A DNA stretch of 64,000 bases, taken from assembly GCA_963920575.1 (NCBI GenBank), contig OY986965.1, positions 13,530,290 to 13,594,289 of the forward strand, in the 5' to 3' direction. Positions 32,345 through 43,300 of the stretch are shown here, piece after piece. The DNA is from Narthecium ossifragum (taxonomy: Eukaryota; Streptophyta; Magnoliopsida; Dioscoreales; Nartheciaceae). Under the pieces are notes generated by a model, which had not been told where the DNA came from, did not search any database, and worked only from the letters and a program-made list of their open reading frames with translations. Within the stretch, counting starts at the first letter, position 1, and each line of letters opens with the position of its first letter. The translations under genes were made by a program, and so were the position numbers.

Positions 32345-33953
32345 GGTGTCAAAAAATATATAGACTCTGATTTTTTCTTTTAATCCGTAGTTCTGATTTC
32401 GAGTGCTTTAACTCTACAAGTCGCTTATGTTGTTATGCTACATGTTGTCTGACTCTTCAGGAGAAAATGTCTGCGAACACATCCTCGGATGAGAATGAGA
32501 TTGTGGGTTCCAAACTCTTGGTTGAGAATGAGCGGCTGAGGGCTGAACTAGCTGAGTTGAAGGCATTGCACAAGGGAAGAGAGAAAGGCAAAGAACAAGG
32601 AAAAGGAAAGAGAAAAAGAAAATATGAGTCCCAAATCCTTGTCGAAGTATTTGTGGGAGAGAAGGCGAAGGCGGACGAGAGCAATGTAGTCGATAAGGTA
32701 TGGCATATAAAAGCTTTATCCTGTAACATAAATTTGCATTATGTAGTCTGTCTACCTTATCACCCAGCAACTTCATTGCAGCGCCAGCTGGCGCGGTGTA
32801 GACAATATAGAGGACTTCGCGATAAAAAATTGAAGCTGCTGGATAAGAGCATCATTATAGGCTTCCTGGATTGTCTGGGAAGGTAATGGAACAGACACCT
32901 TCCTTTTCATTTTCCTATTTGGATTTCACATGCATCACATCAAGTATTTGTGAAAAGGTTTGTATTTTATGCCTGGATTTCAGCACGACCGAAGTTGTAT
33001 GGGAAGGGGATGGCATGCAACTACATGCAAGTGCCATACTGACGCTGCTATCGAACAATGAACTAGATGGTGATGTTATTGATGTGCGGCAGAGGATGTA
33101 TCAAGACAAGGCCCTGCGTCAACCAGACAAGCACAGGAAATGCATTTTCTCCAGCCAATACCTGAATGTGAGGCGAAGTCTGTGTTAGTATGCTTTGTTG
33201 TCAATGAATTAAAAAATTAACTATATCCTATAGGTGTTGTATGATATTTTTTATTGTATATGGAAATCTGACTTAATATTCGTTACCCATATTCATTGTA
33301 GGTGGCTGTTAAGAGAAATGATGATACATTCGTTAACAACCTTCGATATGTATGGGAGGGGGAGGGTGATGTGACCGATGCAAAGTACTGGTTCGTCCCG
33401 GTCAATAACTCTGCACCTCCTCATTGGCACTTGCTGACCCTGTACCTTAGAGAGGGACGAATTGAGCATTATTCTTCAATAAGGAGTGACTTGATCAACA
33501 AGGAAGCTGAAGTAGTGGTAAATATATTACTTGTGTATTACATATCGCCATAGATATTAGCTTGAAAGTCATATATTGGCACGATTGACAACTACGATTA
33601 CGTGTAGGCGTGCTGGGCATGAAATTATATTTGTCACTCTTATCCTAGCGTGTATGGTGGAAAGGAGTGGGCGTTAGAGGAATTCAACGGGCCACAGCAG
33701 CGTGCATCGTAAGTGAATGATCAATTTCATCTAGATCACTATTATGGATGCATTCAAAAACAAAAATACTGCATTGACTATGTAATCCTTTGCTTGTAAG
33801 ATGGATTGTGCTATGTTCGTTACGGAGTACATGGATAGACGACAGAGGAACGGCGATATAGATTTTGACCAAAAAAAGATGTCGTTGATGAGGGCAAAGT
33901 ATGCATCGGAAATTAGTCGGGATGGAAAGCAAGAGAGAGAGCAACAAAAGCGA

Positions 33954-33973
33954 GGGGGGGGGGGGGGGGGGGG
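33954..33973 (+). repeat. Poly(G) run of 20
   Basis: Twenty consecutive G on the plus strand near the end of the last Ulp1-like exon. It would encode a glycine run and is prone to slippage, so the exact length may be a sequencing artefact. Confidence 0.85.
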
Positions 33974-33983
33974 AAGAAGGTGA

Positions 33984-35757
33984 ATGATTTTCTAAGCTTG
34001 GTCATATATGCAATGTGTGTGGGTCGTAAAGACGCGCTTGATTCGAAGATGGAGTTGAAATTATTTTAGAGTTATACTTTTAGTGTTCAACTCATCAAGG
34101 GGTTAAATAAATTTAATGGTCGTAACTGTGATTGGACATTAATACTGCAAGTGACTTTGATTTTGCAGGTTGGTTTAACTATCGCTTAGTAGTAACTGTG
34201 AATTTGGAAACCTAGTTCTAGTTCTCTATCTCAACATGTATTGTTGTTGGTTCGTTTAACGTTGCTTGGGAGAAGGACTAATGTGACTGTTGGAGAGCAT
34301 AATTGATTGAGGATGGTAATTTGTTAGGAGAAAAGACGGCATAATTCTCTTTTTTTGTGTATAATGTCAATTTTGAATTGCCTTTTTGTTTGTATGAGCA
34401 TGTTATATAAATATATTAACATGTTAGTTTTCTTTGTATAGCGCCAGTCTTATGTTTGCTTATTTCCATGCAGCTAGGAAATGATCACTTGACTGCTGTT
34501 AATAGTTGTGGGGTGAAAAAAATTTGATGCATTTATGCAAGAAAAAAATGGTATGGATTGCAATGCTATTGGTTCATCCATGGCACAACCAAAGAAACAT
34601 TTTGTTCTCTGCAGCAAGCTGGGTGGTAATGGCTCATGTGAGGTTTGTTCATAGTTAAAATTGCAAACGCACTAACTCAGTTGATTATGATTACAAGCCT
34701 AATGTTGTGGTTTTGATATGCATTGGATGAATATGATCAGCTAGCTTTAATTCTATAGAAGTAATATATCTGATGAATGACCAAATACATGCTGATGGTC
34801 AGTTGTAGATGATGTTAATATGTCTTATAGAATAGCTGTGCTAGCCTTTTCTGTGTTTATGACATTTCATTGATATTCACTTTCCTTTTCCTTTGAAGGT
34901 AAGGATCCATTACTTGCATGCACTGGTAGCGCTAATCGATGTATGCGTAGTAGCATTCGCGCGAGCATGCTACTACTATATGCATGACAATATGAATCGG
35001 AGATCACATTGAACTCCATGCATCGTCTGTATCCTTCACAATTTGGCGTTGTTGAACAGACTAATCTAAAGATCTGAAGATTAAAGTGTCTCAAACACCA
35101 AGAAGGAGGTATTGTTTCATTGCTGTTGTTGTAAACATTTTCATGTTCGTCGAAATTTAGTTGCAACATCCATAGAAATAATTAGTAAATTTATCTGAAA
35201 TGTCGACAAATTAAGGCTCAATAGAAACCATAACGATGAAAAGATTTATGTAGGCTACTTCTAAATATGCACAAAAGAATGACAAAAATTGAAAACTATG
35301 AACTACATGCCGGTGAACATATCAGGCAGTCAACAATCTTGATTACCTGAATATATAGCAAGACCCTCTTAATGAAGAGCTATTATTTGACATCTACAGA
35401 TACATGCCCAACTTCACTGTTGATTGCAAGTAGAGCTGCCATCAATCTCGACTTTGCAGTGCTCATGTTGATGTGAGATACGAATAAGGCTCCAGCACTG
35501 TGAAGATTTAATGTGACATTGGTGGATATGAAGACTCAGATATATAAGTTTGTCTGGAACCCCTTGAAGTGCTGATGAAGAATTAAATAGTGTAATGAGA
35601 TTGATGTTTGATATATTGCGGATGACTTTTTGCAATATCTTGTAAGATCTTGTTGAGGATTGCTCAGGTTTATTGTGGATGAATTAAATAGTGTAAGATC
35701 TTGTTGAGGAAGAGTGTAATCAGGTTTATTGTGTTGGTGGATACAAAGATCTTTTTT
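33984..35757. other. No gene recognised
   Basis: AT-rich spacer after the Ulp1-like gene. A short direct repeat TGTAAGATCTTGTTGAGGA occurs twice near 35641 and 35691. No coding similarity was seen on either strand. Confidence 0.6.
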
Positions 35758-36139
35758 GGAAAACCTATTTGTTTAGATGTGTTGTATTCTTCTTAACATT
35801 GACTGGTCTTGTCTTGCCACATTTCAATTTGTCACACATCAGTACAAGTATGGCTGAAGGCTTAGGCTTTTTGCGTTAGTTTACATCACAATCATGTTGC
35901 AAAACTTATTTGTTTAGATGTGTTGTCTTCTTCTTAACATTGCCTTGTCTTGTCTTTCCACTTTGCAATTTTTCACACATTAGTAGGAGTAAGACTGTTG
36001 ACAAACGTGAATAAGGCTGCTAGCAAACGTGAATAAGGCTAGGAAGCAGTCTTCTTAACATTGCCTTGTCTTGTCTTTTCACTTTGCAATTTGTCACACA
36101 TCAGTACGAGTAAGGCTGCTAGCAAACGTGAATAAGGCC
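35758..36139. repeat. Degenerate tandem repeat, about 120-bp unit, three copies
   Basis: The block TTCTTAACATTG, CTTGTCTTG, TTTGCAATTT and CACACATCAGTA recurs about every 120 bp. The shorter word GCAAACGTGAATAAGGCT recurs at the unit ends. Confidence 0.85.
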
Positions 36140-36440
36140 CCAATGCACATTGTCCATCATGTTTGTGATGTGTCTTTTCACTAAGAACAATGTGTCAAGT
36201 CTGTTGTCTATAATGAATAGCATACGTGAGACTTGGCTTATATAAGGAAGGAAACAACCAACCTGAGATTTGCCATTAAAAGTGAAACAACCAATCTGGG
36301 AGTTGCCATTAGAAGTGGAGGAAGTTGACGCTCTCCAAACATGCCGAGGCTAGTACAGAGCGAAGCTGGCACTGAAATCCCATCAGTACCTATTGGAGAG
36401 TTGGAGGTGTGGGAGGGAAGTGATGATGAACATCTACATA

Positions 36441-36468
36441 GTGTGTGTGTGTGTGTGTGTGTGTGTGT
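36441..36468. repeat. (GT)14 microsatellite
   Basis: Uninterrupted GT dinucleotide run. Confidence 0.9.
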
Positions 36469-36689
36469 TGATGTTTGATATCTTGAGGAGGAAAGGATTG
36501 GTAAGATTGGAGAGTTTGGTGTTGAATAGACTATCGTTCAGTCAGACTGCGGAGAACATATCTGCCTTGTCTTATCTTATCAAAGATGGGAGAGCTGAAG
36601 TGACGGTAAATGAATGTGGGCACCATCTAGTATGTGAGTTATAAAACACACCTTATTTATTTGACATGTGGTTTTTGTGTAGATGGATA

Positions 36690-36922
36690 GGTGCACCTAT
36701 CGGTAGTGGGATACCGATCGGTGCATGAAGTACATTGGTAGTGAGGTAACGCCTCTGTACATAAAGATTCGCTATCTTAGTACCGATATATGCCATGTTG
36801 ATTCAACATGCCATCTATGGGTAGTAAGGTACTGAATGTGTCAGCAATTTGATCGGTACCTTACTACCGATGGAATACATGCATAATTCGGTATCCCACT
36901 ACCGATAGGTTGGTGTTCACAT
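36690..36922. mobile_element. Foldback element with ATCGGTAGTGGGATACCGA ends
   Basis: CCTATCGGTAGTGGGATACC at 36697 is repeated as its reverse complement ending near 36918 (GGTATCCCACTACCGATAGG). Similarity continues inward for about 60 bp. At the centre is a near-palindrome CATGTTGATTCAACATG (about 36793-36809). No ORF. A MITE-like foldback element is the likeliest reading; target duplications were not identified. Confidence 0.7.
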
Positions 36923-37323
36923 GCATGATCACTCCTCTTTTTTGTTGTCATGTTAATCATAAGCATTGACAGTTCAAGTCTGTTTTCTAATGGGTATTCT
37001 TACAGCCCCAGAAATGCTCCTACCAAAGGTGATGTAGCGTCGAGGAATGTGTCATACAACCACTTTGTTTTCACATTGGATTACAGTCTATGGCAAGTAC
37101 GTAACTGAAACTGTGACACATTGTGTTTGTAAACATTCTAGGTTTTGGGTATTCATGAATAGTCTTTGTTAATCTTGATGTCCTATAACTTATGCTGGGT
37201 TCTCTCCGATGCACAGTTTCTGTAGGCAATTGTTGCTGTTGGGAATGAGATGATGCCTCATAGGCCGAGCACAAGTACTGCCTTGTCTTCACATGGAGAA
37301 GGAACATCACAGCCTCGTACATA

Positions 37324-38132
37324 GGCTGGTAATGAATGTTTTGTTAGCCACATATTATAACAATGTAACAACTAGGAGCATCTGATTTGTGGTGGTCACA
37401 ATGAATGTGTTTACTGAATGGGTGTTGTGGAATTGATAATGGTAGCCACAATGAATGTGTGTTATGATATTAATATGGACTGCTAACAGCCACAATGAAT
37501 GTGTATATGTTACATTATAGGGAGGTCTAACTACCCCCCTCCCCGCCCTCTCTTGATCGCTAGAAACACCCCCCGACCCCCCTTTCCCGATTTAAAGCTG
37601 CAACCTTGAGTTCCGCCGGTCCCGAACGACGAACGACGAATCAGCTACGCCGCTACCGATTCCATTACTATGGACTCAAAACATACTTTGGAGTGAGTGT
37701 AGAAACTAAATTATATGCCAAATCCTCCATTGTCTGAGTTTTCTCACCCACATTCAGCAATCCAGCAATCTTTTGCCATGAATGTACTCCTAACAATATA
37801 GATTTTTCTATCGTTTCATTAATTTCGATTGGGTTCGGAAGTTCGAACCCGATATGCATATATCGGTAGAAGAAGGCCGAAAAATGTACATAGGAATCGT
37901 GTTATTCTGACCGATAAAATAGGGTTAGATGTCGGTACCAGTCTACCGATCGATTGTTTCATAGCTTACTTGGGTATGACGGAATGCGGTACTTGGGTCC
38001 CATTATTAATGACAAAATGTCGGTAACTTGCTACCGGAAAATTTCTTTAAATATCGGGCAACTACAACCGATATGTATTCCGAAGGTACTACCTTTAGTG
38101 AATTCCCGTTATTGTATGTAGGAAACATCGAA
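37324..38132. other. Spacer with scattered TCGGTA/TACCGA motifs
   Basis: Noncoding. Copies of ATATCGGTAG, GTCGGTA, TACCGATCGA and CTACCGG are frequent at 37855-38090, just upstream of the PMD gene. A C-rich block at 37520-37580 precedes them. Confidence 0.5.
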
Positions 38133-40206
38133 ATGGTTCGTCCACGGGGTAAGCAACATGCCGGGGCCTCGTCATCGTCGGCGGCCTCGTCATCGTCCAC
38201 GGTCCGGGGTGAACGGCCGACAACCTCCGCGAGGAGGAGGAGAGCGGTCCTTGAGGACATCCCGGAGAAGAGGGAGGTGGCTTTTCAAGAGGAGAGCGAC
38301 CAACCTGCTCAAGAGGAGAGGGAGCAGCCTGTTGAAGAGGAAGAGATGTCAAACGACGAAGGACCTATCCCTAGTGGCCCTGTTGACCGGAGTGTTTTGA
38401 CCGAGTTCAAAACGCACGTCACGTACCGTATTTGGCGAGGAGAGGTATACACAGTTGACTTCATTGTTAATATCTTCACATGCTTGATTAAAATCTTAAT
38501 GCTCATTTTCCCCATTTTTGCCCATTGTAGGAACGCGGCCCACTGAAGATCTACGCACATGGGCTATCAACAAAAAAATGGGACGGCATTGAAAGGCTAG
38601 ACTTTCAGCAGACCGTTGAGGCAACCGGTCTAGAACATCTGATGAAATGTTCATACAACACAATTAATAGTGCCTTGGTGTCAGCATTTGTCGAGAGATG
38701 GCACCCAGAGATGAACACATTCCACCTAGCTTGTTGTGAGATGACGATTGCCCTGGCGGATGTGACCCGCATAGTGGGCATCCCCGTCATGTGCAGGCCA
38801 TTAGAAGAGTGCAAGGTGAAAGTATCCCAGTTAAAACAGATGAAGAAGGAGAATCTTGGAGTTAGTGAATCAGAGGATGCACGCCAGTTAGATGGGAGAG
38901 GGCTTTCAGTTAGTATGACATGGCTGAGAAAAGAGTGCACGGTCCGAAAGGTTGGAGTAGAGCGCTCTGTCAAGGCATACCTCCTATACCTACTCGGATG
39001 CACCTTATTTTGCGACAAGTCGGGGTCGAAGGTGCACGTGTCCTATCTTGTTGCTCTCACCGACTTATCTACTGTCCATGAGTATGTGTGGGGTGGGGGG
39101 TGCCTCGTGTACTTGTATCAGATGCTTGGTTAGTCAGTTGTTGGGGAATAAGGGCCATTGGTGGATACTTGACTTTGTTGGAGGTACATCATGTTAAAAT
39201 CAGGGTAATTTGCTTGACCATATCTTGACCATATATCACCGATAACTGTGACTGACCCATATTGTTCACATGTACATTGAAGGTTTGGATATATGACCAC
39301 CTTCCACTAATTGTGAAGCCACGACCGGACGCAGAATATACAACTGACATGCCAATTGCCTATGCGTAGCTGGATCACAAAGATCCTGGTCTAGTTTCGG
39401 ATAAGTCTCTGCTGGCATGGCGCGCATCTCTTGATTGCCTGAGTAAACATCAAGTGAGTTGTAATCTATTTGTCATACATCAAGTTCAAGTTTGAATGTT
39501 GCCCGATATAAGTGTGTTTACTTTACAGGTGATATGGGATCCATACCCAATGCAAAGAGGAGGCTCCTTCCCCTGCGATGATATCAGCTTCTTTTTTGGA
39601 ATCCTCAGTAGTGGGGAGCTTGTCGAGCCCTATCATCCAGATAGAGTGCTTCGACAATTTGGCATCCAGCAGTTTATTTTTGGCGCACCATTAAGGCCAA
39701 CCCACTACCACATGGGTGCCACAGATACGGCATGAGGGTACAAGTGACTATGCCACTACGAGCCCCAGTTCTTGGGTGATTGGAGGAGCCACTGTACTGC
39801 ATTGTGTCGGATGGGTGCTCCTGCTATCTGTGGGTATGACAGCATGTCGGAGTATATGGCATGGTATCAATCAATATCCCATGTTAAGGTCACAAATCCA
39901 GAGCGGCGGACTGTAGCAGCTCAACAAGCATTTGATTAAAGGTACCTATCTATAAGAGCTTTACATTTAAATTTTAAATTGCGGAGAGTAACTGTAATTT
40001 GTTTCATGTTCGTTGAATTACAGCACGGTCGGATATTGGACATCATCGACGACACCGTTGCGCATCTAGATACTTTGGGTCTTGAGGAGCATAGGAGCAG
40101 GTGGATGCGGGAGCAGCGAATAGCGCGCAGTATCAAGGACACAGAGCGACCTTACCACAGACGCAGACAAAGAAGCGGTAATAGCTCTCAGATGAGGATG
40201 GAGTAG
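38133..40206 (+). pseudogene. Plant mobile domain (PMD/MAIL-type) gene, lightly degraded
   Basis: Five exons follow GT/AG sites: 38133-38444, 38531-39183, 39283-39453, 39529-39941 and 40024-40206. The start MVRPRGKQHAG, a Ser- and Glu-rich leader and RIWRGE lead into the domain (ERGPLKIYAHGL, FVERWHPEMNTFHL, EMTIALADVTRIVGIPV, YLYQMLG, then after a shift IGGYLTLLE). WIYDHLP, WDPYPMQR, HPDRVLRQFG and the WY block before KVTNPERR follow. PMD proteins include the nuclear MAIN/MAIL1 silencing factors and many transposon-carried copies; this one resembles the latter. A TAG at about 39128, a frameshift near 39150 and a TAG near 39368 disable it. Confidence 0.85.
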
Positions 40207-40209
40207 CAG

Positions 40210-40800
40210 TGAACCGGTTGTGAACTCCTTGATGATTAACTTTGTATGATGAACCTGTTGCTTGAGGTGAGTCAAATAAATGAATGCGTTGTTTGACCAC
40301 ATTCGTGTGGATTGTCTTGTGTAAGTTTGTGTAGATGAATGTATTTTATTGTATAGAGTGTTGTGGAATTGATTTTATATACAGGCGTTGCGCAATGATT
40401 TGTCCATGGACCTCCTTTGTCATAAGTGGTGGCCATATCGGCAGACCATTATCGAAAACATCATAACCTTATCGATACAGTCCTACCGAATTGGTACAGT
40501 CCTACTGATATGGTTGAGGTGGCCGGAGAAGGAGGGAGTGGGTTGCGAGGCTGGGGAGGGACGGTGACGTCAGCGCCGACGGAACCGGACGGGACGAAGG
40601 CACTCGGGCGACGTGGTATACTCCGGCGGAGACGGAGAGGAGGGAGCGCATGTGCGAGGCGGGAGAGGAGGGGGAGGAACGGAGGTGAGCGGAGGTGGGA
40701 GGTGAGCCATGCGGCGAGCCGGCTGGAGAGGACAGAAAGTAGAGGTCAGCCACTTTTAATAAATGTTTTGACTGGATATTTTAGCTCCACCACCCGTTAA
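40210..40800. other. 3' flank of PMD gene; GC-rich block
   Basis: Noncoding. ATATCGGCAG and TTATCGATA-type words occur at 40436-40510. A GC-rich G/A block (40515-40745) gives ORFs on both strands through composition alone. Confidence 0.5.
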
Positions 40801-41189
40801 CCCATTATTTACAACAATCCTAAACAAATCATTTTAATGCTACCAAATCAGCTACTTTGAATAAATGTTATTTAAATAACACAGTCACCTGGCCATGTGC
40901 ATTGCACACACGAGGTGGCTGTATACAAATCACTGCTCATAAAAAAAAGTTCCTCCAACTCGCCATCATGCGCAAAATTGTGGTCCATTGGCCAGACAAG
41001 CTTTTTCTTTTTTCGGAGAAATTAAGCCGAAGCTCTGCATCCAATCATCACTGGCACGCTACTCCCTGCATATTAAAATTGAAAGAAGGTCCTACCAAAA
41101 CCACTGAAAGGACACGAGCATGAGAGGCAATCGTTTTTGCTCTTACATCTATCATTCGGATCGCAATTGGGGTACATGCGTCGATGTAC

Positions 41190-41312
41190 ATGCCCTTTAA
41201 TCGGTAGATGTTTACCGATTGATTCACCTAGTCTATCGATAAATAATTCATCGATGAACATCTACCGATTGAATATATCAATCATCTAATCAATAGAACA
41301 CTACCGATTGAA
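41190..41312. repeat. Cluster of TCGGTAGATG / CTACCGATTG words
   Basis: AATCGGTAGATG, TACCGATTGATT, CTATCGATAA, CATCTACCGATTGA and CACTACCGATTGAA occur within 120 bp, partly as inverted pairs, next to the proposed right end of the large Mutator-like element. Confidence 0.6.
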
Positions 41313-41349
41313 GTATATGGCCACGTGGCCATGTACGCAAATCATTTTC

Positions 41350-42940
41350 CCTATCATTCTATCCTCTCCTTGTCTCTATATCCTCTCTCCTCTCTCTCCC
41401 CTCTCTATCTCTATTTATCTCTGGTAACCTCTCTCTCCTAATCTCTCTCTCTCCCCCTCTCCCCCTCTCTCCCTTGATCCCCTCCTGATCCATCTCTCTT
41501 CTTCTATCTCATTTGAAGAAAAATGACAAATTATTGCACACTCCACGTTGAGTGCCCACTGTGCACACCTTATGTGGCACATATTTGGCGCCCAAGTGTC
41601 ACTCATGCGGTATGTTATACTAGTGAGATGCTCGTGCTCCGGGCACGGATTTTAGTTATGTGCGATGGTAAAATCAGTTTTTTTTAAAAAAAATTAATGC
41701 TCACTGCTCGCACATTTCAAGCTCGAGATTTCCAAAATCACAACCCTCTTTTTCAAACACTTAATAGACCTCCTATAAATGAATCAATATCTACAGAAAA
41801 CATGAAATATGTTCACCGCAAACTACAAATTGAAAAGAATATCAAATCATTTACAAAACGGTAAGAACATTCCCTTCAAATTTGAAATTATAGTTACCAA
41901 CGGCACACACAATCTCCATTAATATAGGAAAGGATCAAGCTCACATTATTATAGGAGACAATCTCTTGTTGTTCCTTACAATGGGGGCAAAAAAGGAAAG
42001 AAAAATAATCACTATAAGATCAGCCAAGAAGCACCATGACCTCCTGACCAATACCTAATAAAGCTAATGGAGGATGAGGAGAAAGAGGATGAGCACTCCA
42101 TTTTTACGTCCCTGCGTACCTGGTTATTCATATGATCATCTAGTAAAAGCTTCTAGCCAGACCCATGCATGATGGAAAAGGAGGTTTAATAAGAACCTCC
42201 ATAGGCTACAGTACTATATAGCTGCACAACTCATATGTCATAACCAAAAGATCACTTGCCTTTCGTTTTACTACTTATCCTTCTTCTTGGCTTTGAGAAT
42301 GAAGATTTCATACCAGGGTTTACTCTGAAACCCATATATCGCCCTAGCACGCCAAGTGGATGTAGACATATGTGAAGCTCTTTCCAGCAGGCAATGAGCC
42401 GATCCATGTATAGGGAATATATCCATTGCCATTGGCTGCCATTGGCAACCTTGCTGAGGCCCCATATTGGTCCATAAAGCTTGGAAACTGAAAAAGAATT
42501 ATCATTGGTAAAGAGTCAATAAAGCACCCAGAAACATGCAACAACTTGAAGAACTCTCAAAGGAAGGATTACTCATCTTTTTCTACTCATTCTTCAAGAT
42601 AGGAACTTTTAGTCAAGCAAGAAGAAAGATACTTCTGTTGAACTGAAGCATTATATTAGAGAAATGGTTAAGTCAGATGATATTTTAACCTAGAAAGTAA
42701 CTTATAGCCTTCACACATCATATTGCATACTTCTGTTGAATGCTATCGCAAAGGAAATTTCGGTGGTTTAATCGGGTTAATTTACCAGCCTTCTGTTATC
42801 TTATTTATTTTAAATCGGGTTAATTTACCAGCCTTCATGGCAAAATTAGAATGGGTGCTTCAGCTTACTTTTTACTTTCATTTTAACATACACATCTGTG
42901 TTTACTTCTCTTATTTCTTTCCAATTGCGTTTGAATTGTA
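41350..42940. other. Spacer with CT-rich tract and a direct repeat
   Basis: A C/T tract covers about 41355-41500. A direct repeat of AATCGGGTTAATTTACCAGC with CTTC occurs at 42768 and 42813. A minus-strand segment at 42500-42300 stays open and protein-like (SFMDQYGASARLPMAANGNG, IPYTWIGSLPAGKSF) but I do not recognise it. Nothing else is supported. Confidence 0.45.
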
Positions 42941-42941
42941 G

Positions 42942-43300
42942 GAAAGGTGATTACTATCAATATCTTACAGAGTTTATGGATGAATAGGAAAGAACAGAAG
43001 CAGTTGAGCAATCATTGAAGGCATATCAGGTATATCTACAAACTGCACTTCTCTATTCCTTTATTTTTTCAAACCCAACATTCTTTATTATTTGTCAAGC
43101 TGCTGCTAACACCGCAAACAAGGATCTCTCATAAAACCATCCAATTGGACTTGAACTGGCACTCAACTTCTCAGTGTTCTATTACGAAATTATGAAATCC
43201 CTTGAAAGGTATTTTTTGAAAATCTTTGGTGTATGGATGTTAGTATTCTTTTCCCCTTTCCGTGTCTTAACGTGGGGATTATATTTCAGGGCATGCCAAT
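42942..43300 (+). pseudogene. 14-3-3 protein exon fragments
   Basis: Exon 42942-43029 sits between AG and GT and encodes KGDYYQYLTEF, then a stop, then EAVEQSLKAYQ. Exon 43099-43208 encodes AAANTANKDLS, a stop, then NHPIGLELALNFSVFYYEIM. Both match consecutive exons of plant 14-3-3 proteins (canonical KGDYYRYLAEF and THPIRLGLALNFSVFYYEI). A third exon start (ACQCKLKQ) may follow at 43291. 14-3-3 dimers bind phosphoserine motifs in client proteins. Upstream exons and the C-terminal helices are absent and two stops are present, so this is a dead fragment. Confidence 0.88.

Larger units (their letters stand above)
29489..33983 (+). pseudogene. DUF1985/Ulp1-like cysteine protease gene, interrupted
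   Basis: Exons follow splice sites: 29487-30217, 30301-30441, about 30550-30638, 32461-32697, 32782-32882, 32984-33167, 33302-33516, 33608-33708 and 33801-33983. The first two match the DUF1985 domain (LPAVEEDF, LILGLPCVG, DIVRFLIYFLFVALLF, WASVI). The middle is coiled and basic. The C-terminus is the Ulp1 peptidase fold: HWHLLTLYL carries the catalytic His and DCAMFVTEYM the Cys. The third acid, normally in a YDS-type motif, reads HYSSI here, so Asp is Ser. Plant genes of this type occur in Mutator-like (Kaonashi) elements and resemble SUMO proteases. A TAG and frame change at 29858-29885 and a solo LTR at 30639 break the gene. Confidence 0.82.
36341..37323 (+). pseudogene. Unidentified exon-like fragments upstream of the PMD gene
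   Basis: Protein-like pieces appear between splice-like sites: [14 protein letters not shown] at 36341, [13 protein letters not shown] at 36473-36609, a block from 37006, and a C-terminal exon ending SSHGEGTSQPRT at 37323. The start resembles plant-mobile-domain genes, where a short MPRL/MVRP-type leader precedes the domain, but no domain is visible here. The sequence after its stop shares GTGTTGTGGAATTGAT with the tail of the PMD gene (40358). It may be a gutted relative. A (GT) run at 36441-36468 lies within. Confidence 0.35.
27269..41350. mobile_element. Candidate large cargo-bearing Mutator-like element
   Basis: The left end (27269-27300) reads GAAAAATAATTTGTACACAC then GGCCAACTGGC. The reverse complement of 41319-41350 reads GGAAAATGATTTGCGTACAT then GGCCACGTGGCC. 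A second related block at 40885-40933 is also inverted relative to the left end and shares CACCCGTTAAC-type sequence nearby. Between them lie a GRF zinc-finger gene, a DUF1985/Ulp1 gene and a plant-mobile-domain gene, all plus strand; each family is known from plant transposable elements. No transposase and no target duplication were found. It could equally be several elements side by side. Confidence 0.35.

Noticed and set aside
40426..40800. 124-codon Gly/Arg-rich ORF
   Set aside because: Base composition effect; the opposite strand is open too and no similarity is recognised.
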